Source: Polyangium spumosum
Lineage (GTDB): Bacteria; Myxococcota_A; Polyangia; Polyangiales; Polyangiaceae
NCBI RefSeq assembly: GCF_009649845.1
Contig: NZ_WJIE01000025.1
Coordinates: forward strand, 1 to 64,000
Direction: 5' to 3'
Length of the DNA: 64,000 nt
A program made the translations under genes and the position numbers. Positions 46,004-55,010 of this stretch are shown here, piece after piece (position 1 is the first letter of the stretch; each line of letters opens with the position of its first letter). Under the pieces are notes generated by a model that was given only the letters and a program-made list of their open reading frames with translations, was not told where the DNA came from and did not search any database.

Positions 46004-47170
46004 TCAGCCGAGCGCGTGTTCGAGATCCTTCCAGAGATCCTCGACCGCCTCGAGCCCCACCGACAGCCGCACGAGGCCGTCGGAGATGCCGAGCACCTTG
46101 CGCGTCTCCTCCGGGACCGACGCGTGCGTCATGATCGCGGGGTGCTCGGCGAGTGACTCCACGCCGCCGAGGCTCTCGGCGCACGAGAAGATGTGCAGCC
46201 GCTCCAGCACGCGCCGCGCCGCCGACATCCCGCCCGCGACCTCCACCGAGATCATGCCTCCGAACCCGCCGCGCATCTGCCGCGCCGCCACGGCGTGATC
46301 CGGGTGCGAGGCGAGGCCCGGGTAGTGCACGCGCTCCACGCGCGAATGCCGCGCGAGCCGCTCGGCCAGCGCGAGCGCCGCCGCGCTCTGGTGCCGTACG
46401 CGCACGGGCAGCGTCTTCAGGCCGCGCAGCACCATGTAACAATCGAACGGGCTCGGCACCGCGCCCATCGCGTTCTGCAAGAACCCGATCCGCTCGGCGA
46501 GCTTCGGGTTCGACGTCACGATGGCCCCGCCGACGACGTCCGAGTGCCCGTTCAGGTACTTCGTCACCGAGTGCACGACGACGTCCGCGCCGAGCTCGAG
46601 CGGCCGCTGGATCATGGGCGTGGCGAACGTGTTGTCGACGACGAAGGTGATCTTCGCCTCGCGCGCCACCTTCGCGAGCGCCGCGATGTCGAAGACCTTG
46701 AGCATCGGGTTCGTCGGCGTCTCGATCCAGAGCAGCTTCGTCGAGGGCCGGATGGCCGCGCGCACCGCCGCGGGATCACGCATGTCGACGAAGCTCGACG
46801 AGATCCCCATCGGCCCCATCACCTTGTCCATCAGGCGGAACGTCCCGCCGTAGACGTCGTCGCCGCAGAGGATGTGCGCCCCCGGCTCGAGCGTGTGCAG
46901 GAGCGTCGTCGTCGCCGCGAGCCCGCTCGCGAAGCTGTAGCCGTGCGTGCCGCCTTCGAGCGCCGCGAGGCACGCCTCGAGCGCGCGCCGCGTCGGGTTG
47001 CCGCTGCGCGAGTACTCGAAGCCCTTGTGCACCCCCGGGCTCTCCTGCGCGAACGTGCTGGCGAGCACGATGGGCATCATCACGGCGCCGCTCGTCGGAT
47101 CGGGCTCCTGACCGGCGTGGATGGCGAGGGTGTCGAGGGAAACGGGGAAAGGCGCGTCCTTGTTTTTCAT
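46004..47170 (-). CDS. Cystathionine gamma-synthase/lyase-family PLP enzyme
   Basis: 388 aa of the Cys/Met metabolism PLP family. The PLP lysine is in SVTKYLNGHSD, with YSRSGNPTRRALE, the aromatic stacking segment GDDVYGGTFRL and the cofactor aspartate in FVVDNTFATP. It could be gamma-synthase, beta-lyase or gamma-lyase; the sequence around SSLGGVESL favours cystathionine gamma-lyase/synthase. Together with the cysteine operon at 19-27 kb it would serve sulfur amino-acid interconversion, but it is not in that operon. Confidence 0.9.
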   Translation of the reverse strand: MKNKDAPFPVSLDTLAIHAGQEPDPTSGAVMMPIVLASTFAQESPGVHKGFEYSRSGNPTRRALEACLAALEGGTHGYSFASGLAATTTLLHTLEPGAHILCGDDVYGGTFRLMDKVMGPMGISSSFVDMRDPAAVRAAIRPSTKLLWIETPTNPMLKVFDIAALAKVAREAKITFVVDNTFATPMIQRPLELGADVVVHSVTKYLNGHSDVVGGAIVTSNPKLAERIGFLQNAMGAVPSPFDCYMVLRGLKTLPVRVRHQSAAALALAERLARHSRVERVHYPGLASHPDHAVAARQMRGGFGGMISVEVAGGMSAARRVLERLHIFSCAESLGGVESLAEHPAIMTHASVPEETRKVLGISDGLVRLSVGLEAVEDLWKDLEHALG

Positions 47171-47187
47171 CGTCGCTGCGCGCGACT

Positions 47188-48045
47188 CTAGCGCAACCGC
47201 GGGGCGCGTGGCACCGGCGCGAACACGTCGCCGAGCTCCCGCGCCGACACGCGCCGCCGCGACGGATCCGGATCGAGCGCTTCGAAGAGCGCCTCGCGCT
47301 CCTTCGCCTCGAACGCCTCTGCCTGCGAGGCGAGCTCGCGCCGCAGCCCTCGTGTCGCCACCTCGGCGAGCTTCGCGGCCTCGCTCTCGGCCTCGCAGAG
47401 CCGCTCGCCCGTGGCGAGGAAAAGCAACGTCGCGGCCATCGCGTACACGTCGGTCGCTTGCGACGGCTTCGCCGCGCCCGAGACGATCTCCGGCGCCGCG
47501 TACGGCAGCGTGCCGCGATCGTCCGTCTCGAGCTCTGCTTCGAGCCCTCGAAACCGCGCGGCCCCGAGGTCCACGAAGCGCGCCTCGCCGAGCGGACCCA
47601 TGAGCACGTGCGCGGGCCCGAGATCCCCGTGCACCACCTCGAGTGGCCCCTCCTCGTCTGCGAGCGCGTGGACCTCCGCGAGCGCCGCGAGCGCCTCGAT
47701 CGCCACATGCCGCACGAGCGCCCTCGGCACCTGTTTGCCTCGCGCCTTCCAGCCTTCCACGAGCGACGCGACCGATGTCCCTCGCGCGAACGTCTCCAGG
47801 ACGAACGGCCCGCGCGCGTCGCTCCCCACGCGCACGAGCGCGGGGAGCGCGGGGTGCTCGATCCTCGACAGGAGCCGCGCCTCGCGCACCATGGCCACGC
47901 GCCCCTCCCGCGCGGCGAGCGCGCGTGGCACGAGGCGCTTGCACACGAGCTCGTGATCACCCTCGCGCACGAGGGCCACCTCGAACACGCTCCCGCCGCC
48001 CAGCAGGCGGACGAGCTCCGTCCCTTTTGGCGCGACGAACGACAC
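47188..48045 (-). CDS. Hanks-type Ser/Thr kinase-like protein with altered catalytic loop
   Basis: 285 aa. N-lobe Gly-rich loop LLGGGSVFEV, the VAIK lysine in LVCKRLV and an alpha-C Glu in MVREARLL are present. The catalytic loop HRDLKPxN reads HGDLGPAH, so the aspartate stays but Lys and Asn are lost, and DFG reads DLG. The C-lobe APE motif (PYAAPEI) and helix F (DVYAMAATL) remain. It is either weakly active or a pseudokinase. No transmembrane segment, so cytoplasmic; no extra domain. Confidence 0.85.
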   Translation of the reverse strand: MSFVAPKGTELVRLLGGGSVFEVALVREGDHELVCKRLVPRALAAREGRVAMVREARLLSRIEHPALPALVRVGSDARGPFVLETFARGTSVASLVEGWKARGKQVPRALVRHVAIEALAALAEVHALADEEGPLEVVHGDLGPAHVLMGPLGEARFVDLGAARFRGLEAELETDDRGTLPYAAPEIVSGAAKPSQATDVYAMAATLLFLATGERLCEAESEAAKLAEVATRGLRRELASQAEAFEAKEREALFEALDPDPSRRRVSARELGDVFAPVPRAPRLR

Positions 48046-48064
48046 GCCTCGAGATCCTAGTGCA

Positions 48065-50296
48065 TCACTCGAACACGAGGCTGAGCTCGTAGCCGTTGAT
48101 CGTGCTGTTGTTGCCGTACTCCTCGACCCACACGTAGTACGTGCCGGGCGGCAGGCTGCCGAGCGCCGGGTCGAGCGCCTTCGACATCGTCGAGCACGTC
48201 CCCGGGCCGTCGTCGTCGTCCTCGAGGATCTCGACGCCGTTCGCGTCGACGAGGTGCATCACCGTGTCGCCGTTGCAGGTCGCGGGGTTGCCGAGCGCGT
48301 GCACCATGAGGTTCGGGCTCGCGCCGCCCGGCAGATCGAACACGAAGTAGTCGACGTCCGAGGCCGGATCGATCTTCGCGCGCCAGCTCGACGTCGCCGG
48401 CCAGAGCGGCGTCGCCGTCGCCGTCGTGTCGTTCGACTCGATCTCCCACGGCTCCTCGGCCAGGCACATCGCGTCGCAGCCGTCGCCCGGCGTGTTGTTC
48501 CCGTCGTCGCATTGCTCGGGCGGGTTCGAGAGCAGGCCGTCGCCGCAGCCCGGCGCGCTCGCCTTTACTTTGAGCACATACAAGGGCGAGGTCTCGTCGT
48601 TCAGGTACTCCTCCACCATCACCACGTACGTGCCGACGGGCAGGTTCTTCGCGGCCGTGTCGAGGATGGGGTTGATGAGCGAGCACGAGTCCACGCCGTC
48701 CTCGTCGTCCGACACGAGCAGCATGTTCGTGGGTGAGTAGAGGTAGATCTTCGAGTCGAAGCCGCTCGGGCAGCCGCCTTGTCCGTCCGTCACCTCGATG
48801 GTGACGCTCGAGCCCGGCGCGGTGACCTCGAAGCTGAAGTAGTCCTGATCCCCCGCGGGCGTGATCTGCGCGACGGCGCCGTCGAAGCCCACGAGCGAGT
48901 CGGCCTGGTTGTTCGGCTGGTTCGGCTCCGACTCCGTCAGGAAGTTTCCTTCGAACTGGCAGGTCGGCGAGCAGCCGTCGCCCGCGGCCGTGTTCCCGTC
49001 GTCGCATTGCTCCCCGACCTGCACCATGTTGTCGCCGCAGCCGGGTTCGAAGAGCTGGTAGGTGAGCTCGTACCAGGCCTGCGCCTCGTCGTTCGAAAAC
49101 TCCTCGACCATCACCGCGTACTTGCCGGCGGGCAGGTTCGTGACCGAGGTGTCGACCATGGGATCGAGCAGCGAGCAGTTGTCGACCCCGTCGTCGTCGT
49201 CCGCCGCGATCTCCGCGCCTTGCGTGTCGTAGAGGTAGATCTTCGAGTCGAAGCCGCTCGGGCAGGCGTTCTGGCCGTTCGTGATCTCGAGCCGCACGCT
49301 CGTGCCGGGCACGGTCACTTCGAAGCTGAAGAAGTCCTGATCGCCGATGGGCTGGATCGCCGCGACCACGCCGTTCGTGCCGCTGATCGCGTTCGCCATG
49401 TTCTGCGGCTGGTTCGGCTCCATCTCGGTCGGGTAGTTGCCCTCGAGCTTGCAGTCGGCCGTGCAGCCGTCGCCGGGCGTCGTGTTGCCGTCGTCGCACT
49501 GCTCGGCGGCTTGCACGAGCCCGTCGCCGCAGCCGGGCGCCACGACCTGGATGTCGGCCACGTAGAACGGCAGCGCCGAGAACGACGCGCTCTCCACCTG
49601 CACCGAGTACGTGCCCACCGCGAGGTTGCCCATGGCGGGGTTGCTCGCGGGCAGGAGCTGCGAGCAGAGACCGGGCCCGCTGTTCGTGTCCTGCCCGATG
49701 AAGGCACCACCCGGCCCGAAGACACGCACGAGCGTGGCCACGCCGGCCGGGCAGCCGCCCATGCCGTCGCCCGTCGACACCTTGAGGACCGAGCCGGGCT
49801 CGGTCACCTCGATCGAGAACACGTCGACGTCACCCGTCGGGTGGATGGATGCCGTGAACCCGAGCGTCCCCGGCGCGACCGGATTCGCGGACGCGGGCAG
49901 GTTGTTCTGCTCCGTCTCCGCGGGGTAGTCCGCGGTGCCCACGGGTGGCTCGAACCCGCCGCCCGCGCCGCTCGACGAGCTCGACGAGGACGACGAGGAC
50001 GACGACGCGCTCGACGAGCTCGACGACGACGCGCCGCCGCCGATGCCGCCCATGCCTCCGGCGCCGCCGACGTCGCTGCCTCCGGCGCCGCCGATGCCGC
50101 CCGTGCTTCCGCCGCCGCCGCCGATACCGCCCATGTTTCCGGCTCCCCCGGCGTCTCCGCCGTCTCCGCCTTCGCCGCCGACGCCGCCTGAGCTCACGGC
50201 CGTGGCGCAGCCCTGGAGCGTGGCGGCGGCGAGGAGGAGGCCCGTGGTCATCGAAGCGAGGGCAGCGAGTCGGAAGGTGCGGCGGAGTTGATTCAT
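48065..50296 (-). CDS. Surface lipoprotein with alternating PPC and DUF4215 Cys-rich repeats
   Basis: 743 aa from the ATG at 50296. Lipobox ATLQGC, a Gly-rich stretch, then a poly-Ser run of some 20 residues, a myxobacterial surface linker. Four PPC-like beta domains (DVDVFSIEV, DQDFFSFEV, DQDYFSFEV, DVDYFVFDL) alternate with three DUF4215 repeats of the CGDGLVQ..EQCDDGN..DGC..C type, each with the signature EQCDDGN. This is a long secreted adhesin- or enzyme-tail-like protein. The repeated N-P-N-x-P linker (EPNQPQN, EPNQPNN) marks recent internal duplication. Confidence 0.88.
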   Translation of the reverse strand: MNQLRRTFRLAALASMTTGLLLAAATLQGCATAVSSGGVGGEGGDGGDAGGAGNMGGIGGGGGSTGGIGGAGGSDVGGAGGMGGIGGGASSSSSSSASSSSSSSSSSSSGAGGGFEPPVGTADYPAETEQNNLPASANPVAPGTLGFTASIHPTGDVDVFSIEVTEPGSVLKVSTGDGMGGCPAGVATLVRVFGPGGAFIGQDTNSGPGLCSQLLPASNPAMGNLAVGTYSVQVESASFSALPFYVADIQVVAPGCGDGLVQAAEQCDDGNTTPGDGCTADCKLEGNYPTEMEPNQPQNMANAISGTNGVVAAIQPIGDQDFFSFEVTVPGTSVRLEITNGQNACPSGFDSKIYLYDTQGAEIAADDDDGVDNCSLLDPMVDTSVTNLPAGKYAVMVEEFSNDEAQAWYELTYQLFEPGCGDNMVQVGEQCDDGNTAAGDGCSPTCQFEGNFLTESEPNQPNNQADSLVGFDGAVAQITPAGDQDYFSFEVTAPGSSVTIEVTDGQGGCPSGFDSKIYLYSPTNMLLVSDDEDGVDSCSLINPILDTAAKNLPVGTYVVMVEEYLNDETSPLYVLKVKASAPGCGDGLLSNPPEQCDDGNNTPGDGCDAMCLAEEPWEIESNDTTATATPLWPATSSWRAKIDPASDVDYFVFDLPGGASPNLMVHALGNPATCNGDTVMHLVDANGVEILEDDDDGPGTCSTMSKALDPALGSLPPGTYYVWVEEYGNNSTINGYELSLVFE

Positions 50297-50408
50297 CGGT
50301 CGTTCCTCGGGGACTTCGGAGGACAAGAACACGCTCCGGCGCGCCCGTTCGGCGCGCCAAGCTGACTCAACGATTACGGTAGCCGCCGGGCCGGCGCAAC
50401 GTCCGCGC

Positions 50409-50822
50409 GTGCTCGGTGAGCGGCGCCGCGTGGGTGCGGACGGCGCGTGGACGTGCCAAAACCTCGACGTGCGCCCCGTGATCCAGAGCATCATCGACGA
50501 GCTGTACGCACGTCATCACGAGTCCGGTCGGGTCGACCTCAACGACATCGCCGAGATCATCGGTACACACCACGTCTCGTACGAGGAGGTCGACCACATC
50601 GTCGATCGCCTGGAGGCGCAGGGCCTCGTGGTGGGCGAGCCGATCGACGCGGACGAGGTGACCGTGATGAAGCGCGTGCTCGGCGCCGCGCGTTCTCTGC
50701 GCGCCTCGCTCGGACGGAACCCGACGATCACCGAGATCGCTTTGTCCTCGGGCCACCCGGCGCACGTCGTGCGTCGCGCGCTCGAGCGAGGCGTGTCGCC
50801 GCGCGTGGTCAGGAGCTACTAG
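50409..50822 (+). CDS. Small protein combining sigma-70 region 1.1-like and region 3-like parts
   Basis: 137 aa (or 117 aa from a GTG at 50469). Residues ~25-75 (RVDLNDIAEIIGTHHVSYEE, then VDHIVDRLEAQGLVV) follow the helical pattern of sigma-70 region 1.1. Residues ~85-128 (LRASLGRNPTITEIALSSGH, then PAHVVRRALERG) follow region 3 (LGREPTxEEIA). Regions 2 and 4, which bind -10 and -35 DNA and core polymerase, are missing, so it cannot act as a normal sigma factor. It may mimic sigma parts and modulate polymerase. Assignment is by motif reading only. Confidence 0.65.
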   Translation: MLGERRRVGADGAWTCQNLDVRPVIQSIIDELYARHHESGRVDLNDIAEIIGTHHVSYEEVDHIVDRLEAQGLVVGEPIDADEVTVMKRVLGAARSLRASLGRNPTITEIALSSGHPAHVVRRALERGVSPRVVRSY

Positions 50823-50839
50823 CCTGATAGAGTGAGGCC

Positions 50840-51310
50840 GTGCCCGTCGGCCCGCGCCTCGCTGTGTCTCTCGCTCTGCTCGCGACGACGATCGCGCCGC
50901 GCACGCTCGCCGAGCCTCCGAAGGCCGCGCCGCCGTCGAAGGAGGCGGTGGAGCTCTCGGCCGAGAAGCTCGACATCGACATCGCGGCGAAGCGCGCGGT
51001 GCTCGAGGGCCAGGTGCGCCTGACGAAGGGTGGCCTCGTGGTGCGCGCGCCGCGCGTGGAGGTGCGTTACGACGAGGTGCCCAACGTGACGTGGGCGAAG
51101 GGCACGGGCGGGGTCGTGGCGGAGGTGAAGGACGTCCGCGCGGAGGCGCCCGAGGTGGAGATCGACCTCGGCAAGCAGACGCTCTCGCTTCGAGGCGGGG
51201 TGCGGCTCGCGCGCGGGGCGGGGTGGATCCGCGCGGAGAAGGCGACGATCGATCTCGTGAGCCTGAAGGTGTCGCTCTCGGATGTGAAGGGAGCGATGCC
51301 GGTGCCGTAG
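50840..51310 (+). CDS. OstA/LptA-like periplasmic protein
   Basis: 156 aa from a GTG at 50840, 17 bp after the sigma-like gene. Signal peptide with cleavage near RTLA. Repeated beta segments such as LDIDIAAKRAVLEGQVRLTK and LSLRGGVRLARGAGWIRAEK are the hallmark of the OstA/LptA fold that shuttles LPS across the periplasm. Only one domain is present; partner Lpt genes are not adjacent. A possible regulator partner is the gene immediately upstream. Confidence 0.78.
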   Translation: MPVGPRLAVSLALLATTIAPRTLAEPPKAAPPSKEAVELSAEKLDIDIAAKRAVLEGQVRLTKGGLVVRAPRVEVRYDEVPNVTWAKGTGGVVAEVKDVRAEAPEVEIDLGKQTLSLRGGVRLARGAGWIRAEKATIDLVSLKVSLSDVKGAMPVP

Positions 51311-51319
51311 CGCCTTGGC

Positions 51320-52246
51320 TCATTCCTCGACGACGCGGATGGGCATCCAGTCGAATCCGGTGACGCCTGCGTCGCGGAAGATGCGCCAGACCTTCGGGGT
51401 CACGAGAAACCAGGGGTAAGCGAGGACGGAGTCGGACACGTCACCGTTGAACTTCACGTAGCCGAACCATTCCCAGGTCACGTTCACGTCACAGGCATCC
51501 GCGAGGTCCGAGGCGCGGTAGGCGAGGCGGGGCGGGATCTCCCAGAAGGTGCCAAAGCAGCTCCGCCCGCACGGGCATGGTTGGGGGAGATCGATCCCAG
51601 TCGATCGAGGTGACATGCGGGGCAGCGTGTGCGTCGCGTATAGCTGCTGCCACGGAAGTTGAAATTGCGCCCGCTTCTCGAATGCCGCGAAGACGCCCCG
51701 GAAGGAGAGCCCCGTCGCGCCGCTGTCCGCGAGCGCGCCGGCCAGCTTTTCGTCGACGAGGATGTCGTGGTACCAGGTCGGCGCTGCGCGCTTGCCCTCG
51801 AGTGATTGGAGCCTTTCGCCATCGACGAACATGGCGGACGTCTGCCGGGCCCCAGAGCCACACGAGCTGCACGCCTCGGACATGTCGTACCGGGTGCCCA
51901 CGCGCGGCCCCGCGAAAATACCATCCATCGCGTCGTGGACGTCCATGAAGATCAGGCGCGCCGCTTCGAGCTCGTCGTCCGTGTAGCGATCCCGGCGGAA
52001 CTCCGACCATTTGACGCCATGCTGCTTCAGAAGCCCCAGGAGCCTGGGAAGTCGCTCGTCGCTGTCGTCGAGGGTGACCCATATTGGCAGCCTTTTGAGC
52101 ACGGGGCCGAACATCTCGACGACGTCGGGTCCACAGCCCACGGATCGCATGAGGCTATGGGGATCGCCCATCAAACATGCCCCATCAAAATCAATCTTGA
52201 CTTCGGTTCGCATATCGAAACCTGCTCGTATCGACGACTGGGTCAC
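51320..52246 (-). CDS. Double-CxxCG protein, SitI6-like putative immunity protein
   Basis: 308 aa from a GTG overlapping the toxin stop as GTGA; the ATG at 52213 is an alternative. The family is recognised by two Cys clusters, here CSSCG and CPCGRSCFG, both zinc-ribbon-like. The C-terminal pattern LVTPKVWRIFRDAGVTGFDW resembles the double-CxxCG family, in which SitI6 immunity proteins of Myxococcus fall. It is encoded directly downstream of a secreted toxin candidate, consistent with an immunity role. Family recall, no search. Confidence 0.7.
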   Translation of the reverse strand: MTQSSIRAGFDMRTEVKIDFDGACLMGDPHSLMRSVGCGPDVVEMFGPVLKRLPIWVTLDDSDERLPRLLGLLKQHGVKWSEFRRDRYTDDELEAARLIFMDVHDAMDGIFAGPRVGTRYDMSEACSSCGSGARQTSAMFVDGERLQSLEGKRAAPTWYHDILVDEKLAGALADSGATGLSFRGVFAAFEKRAQFQLPWQQLYATHTLPRMSPRSTGIDLPQPCPCGRSCFGTFWEIPPRLAYRASDLADACDVNVTWEWFGYVKFNGDVSDSVLAYPWFLVTPKVWRIFRDAGVTGFDWMPIRVVEE

Positions 52247-53646
52247 TTGCCGAAGTATGGCTTGATGGCATCGAGCCAGTGTGGATACGACTTGTACGCC
52301 TCTTCATACACCTTCCACAGATCGGCTTTGCTCCTGATCCCGGGTCGCGCCGCGATGAACATCCTATTGAAATCTCGGTGCTCCGCTACCGTCAAGATCA
52401 CCGACGGTATCTTGTCAAGCTCCTTCGTGAGCCCGTGCGTGATCGCCTGGTTGACCTCCAGGATATGATGCGCCTCGTACCTCCCCTTCATGCCATCCGT
52501 GAACTTGCTCAGCACCTCGTACGGGGCGATGGTCTGGTTTTGCGCGAGCGCACTCGTAATCTCCTCCCCGTACTGCTTGGCCAGGAGCTCCGCCGTCTCC
52601 TTGGACAGCTCCTCGGCCCCCTCGATGATGAGCGGCGCCTTCTTCGCGCAAGCCTCCTCCAGCTTCTTCGCGAACGTCTCCGCCTGCCCGACGAGCACCC
52701 CCGAGGCGACCTGCGCAATCGCCGCCGCGGCCTGGACGATGGCGTTGTCGACGCCGTCCTCGCTGCTCCCGCCGATGATACCGAATCGCTTGCCGTCCTT
52801 GCGCGCGAGGTCGTGATTGAACTCGCCATTCAGCATCGCGGAGGCGATCGTCAGCTCACGGACCATCCGTTCGAGGGGCGTCAGCGCCTTTTGTTTGCCT
52901 GTCCCGTCGCCCGCGTCTTCGCCCTTGCACCCCTCCTTCGTCTGCTTGCAGGAGACCACACTCACGAGCGGTCGCCCCTGCCGATGCTGGATCTCCGGCA
53001 ATGCGCCGCCGCGATCCACCATCGAGCAATGCTCATCCACGCATCTCGGCGGATGCACCTCGTCCCGCGAGGGCAAGACGCCTTCCTTGCTCAGGATCCC
53101 CTCCGACGGCAACACCATGTCCTTCGAGCGCGGGTCGTGAGGCGCAGGCTCCTTCCGCCTCGATTCCTCGGGCGGAATGCGATACTTCTCGACGCGCTGC
53201 TCGACGCTTCGGGGCTCGTCCGCGCCGCTGCCGCGACCGGTTCCGCCTCCGTCGTCCTCCGCTTCTTTCTTTGAGGCGGACGGCTTCTCGGGCGCGGGGG
53301 CGGGCGGAGGCGAAGGCTTTGGCCTGGGCGGGGGAGGCGGCTCGCAAGTCACCGCCTTTTCGTGAAACTTCATGGGCATCAAGCCCCGGTTCTTCAGGTC
53401 CGCGCGCGGATCGAACACGAAGAGCGGCAGGACATCGTGGCAGGCGACGAGCTGCCGAGCCGCAGGGCCGAGCACCGGATGGCCCGAGAAATCGTAGGTC
53501 CATTCGCTGTACGGGCCGTGCGGGTGCGCGCAGATGCCGATGTATCGGATCGGCGTCCTGCGCTTGCATTTTTGCCCGGACGCAGGCGACGTGAGCAGGA
53601 CGAGCAGGATCAGCAGCAAACACGCGACGAAGACACGGCGAAGCAT
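52243..53646 (-). CDS. Secreted polymorphic toxin candidate with HNH/AHH-like C terminus
   Basis: 467 aa from the ATG at 53646. Signal peptide with a very hydrophobic core (LLLILLVLLTS), no lipobox. The middle is Pro/Lys/Glu-rich and disordered (residues ~90-220). The C-terminal ~90 residues contain KGRYEAHHILEVNQAI and VILTVAEHRDFNRMF, which fits an HNH/AHH nuclease with His-His and a downstream His. It is paired with the double-CxxCG gene by GTGA overlap, as in SitA-SitI pairs that transfer by contact in myxobacteria. Target unproven. Confidence 0.7.
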   Translation of the reverse strand: MLRRVFVACLLLILLVLLTSPASGQKCKRRTPIRYIGICAHPHGPYSEWTYDFSGHPVLGPAARQLVACHDVLPLFVFDPRADLKNRGLMPMKFHEKAVTCEPPPPPRPKPSPPPAPAPEKPSASKKEAEDDGGGTGRGSGADEPRSVEQRVEKYRIPPEESRRKEPAPHDPRSKDMVLPSEGILSKEGVLPSRDEVHPPRCVDEHCSMVDRGGALPEIQHRQGRPLVSVVSCKQTKEGCKGEDAGDGTGKQKALTPLERMVRELTIASAMLNGEFNHDLARKDGKRFGIIGGSSEDGVDNAIVQAAAAIAQVASGVLVGQAETFAKKLEEACAKKAPLIIEGAEELSKETAELLAKQYGEEITSALAQNQTIAPYEVLSKFTDGMKGRYEAHHILEVNQAITHGLTKELDKIPSVILTVAEHRDFNRMFIAARPGIRSKADLWKVYEEAYKSYPHWLDAIKPYFGK

Positions 53647-54153
53647 GGGCAGCCCCCCTCGATGAGCGCAGCCACGCCTCGTCACCCCCGCGGCGGTGAG
53701 CGGGGCCGCGCCTTTCCTGCCGATCCTTCTGCCGCAGACGTTGAACGCCCCGCAACAAAACCGCAAAAACGGCCGGATTTCGCCCTCGGAGGCCGGCAAA
53801 TCACGCACCGAAAGCAGGTTCGAGCCTTCGGACACGCGCAAATCCCGCCCCGGTCCTCCTGCGGCCTCTTCGACATGCTCGAAGGATGCACAGGAAGTGT
53901 CGCGGGGCACATTTGAAAATGTCCAAACGATGCACAGGAAGCACGGCGCGGCGTTTGGACGTGCCCGAAGGCTCCCGCGGCGCCCGGCGCGACGATTTGA
54001 CGATCACGAACCGCGCGCCGGTCGTCCGGCGCGTGTCTTTGGAATGTCGGAATGGTGGGTTTTGGGGCTCCTGCGCGTCATTCGAACATGCTCGAATGCA
54101 GGATCCCGAGCTCGGGGCGGAGTTTGCCAGTGACGGAGGCGATTTTCCGGCGC
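53647..54153. other. 507-bp gene-free region rich in inverted repeats
   Basis: No convincing ORF. A 13-bp direct repeat GATGCACAGGAAG lies at 53885-53897 and 53929-53941. Hairpin arms GTCCAAAC (53921-53928) and GTTTGGAC (53953-53960) and CATTCGA (54079-54085) with TCGAATG (54092-54098) are perfect. It is upstream of the toxin operon and downstream of the hypothetical at 54154, so it may hold the toxin promoter or the remains of inserted DNA. Confidence 0.55.
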
Positions 54154-54867
54154 TCAGTCCTCGTCGCCCGCGCCGCCGCTCCCGCCGGCGGCCTTCTTGG
54201 CGGCGCGTTCGCGTCGCAAGAAAAACGACTCGACGAGCTTGCGTTGCCCTGGGAACGCGGTGCGGAGCATACCGTACGCCTTTTCGAGCGCCGCGCGGAC
54301 CGCGAGCCGCGCCTGGATCTCGGCGTCGCCGGCCTTGTTCTCCGCCATCTCGGCCTCGTCGAGCGCGTCGCGGGCGATGAGGCTCTTCTGGAGCGCCTCG
54401 GCGAGGCCGGCTTGGGCGGCGGCCTTTCCAGGAAACTCCTCGACCCCGGCGAGGCGCTCCAGGATCCGATCGGCGAGCTCGGGCTCCTCGCGGAGCTTGG
54501 CCTCGGTGATCTCCCCGGCGCTGCCCTCCTGAAAGACGTGCTTGTACACCGGATTGTTACGGCTCCGCATGGCGGGGCCGTTCAAAATGGCGTCACTCAC
54601 GCCCATGATACGCATGTCGAGGATGATGTCGCGAATACCATAACGCGCGCGGAGCTTTGTAGCGGACCTGCGGGACGCGCTCTCCGTGACGACGGCCCCG
54701 GCGAGCGCATCCGCGGCGACGGACACGACGGCCGCCGCCTCGACGATGGCCGCGCGTTGCGCCGTCGTCAGCGTCTCGGCGTCGGACCACCCCTCCGCCG
54801 CGCCGCGGAAATGATCGGTGTGCTTCTCGTAAACCTGGCTCGATGCATTCACGTCGGGCAATTGCAT
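54154..54867 (-). CDS. Hypothetical helical protein of unknown family
   Basis: 237 aa from the ATG at 54867. Almost entirely alpha-helical, rich in Ala/Glu/Arg, with a Lys/Gly tail (KKAAGGSGGAGDED). Visible motif GIRDIILDMRIMGVSDAIL in the centre. No signal peptide. Similar-looking proteins of unknown function occur next to mobile genes in myxobacteria; I do not recognise a family. It may be coregulated with the MmeI-type gene upstream, 143 bp away. Confidence 0.62.
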   Translation of the reverse strand: MQLPDVNASSQVYEKHTDHFRGAAEGWSDAETLTTAQRAAIVEAAAVVSVAADALAGAVVTESASRRSATKLRARYGIRDIILDMRIMGVSDAILNGPAMRSRNNPVYKHVFQEGSAGEITEAKLREEPELADRILERLAGVEEFPGKAAAQAGLAEALQKSLIARDALDEAEMAENKAGDAEIQARLAVRAALEKAYGMLRTAFPGQRKLVESFFLRRERAAKKAAGGSGGAGDED

Positions 54868-55010
54868 TTCGTCGGCCCCTCTCTCCCTCCGAGCGCGATG
54901 CACGCTCGGGGATGTGGCGGAGGAGGGTACGGCCGGGCACGCTTGGCCGTCAACAGCTAAATATTCGGGAGTTGCATCCTACCGGTAGGGGTCCCTCGCT
55001 CCGCGAGTCC

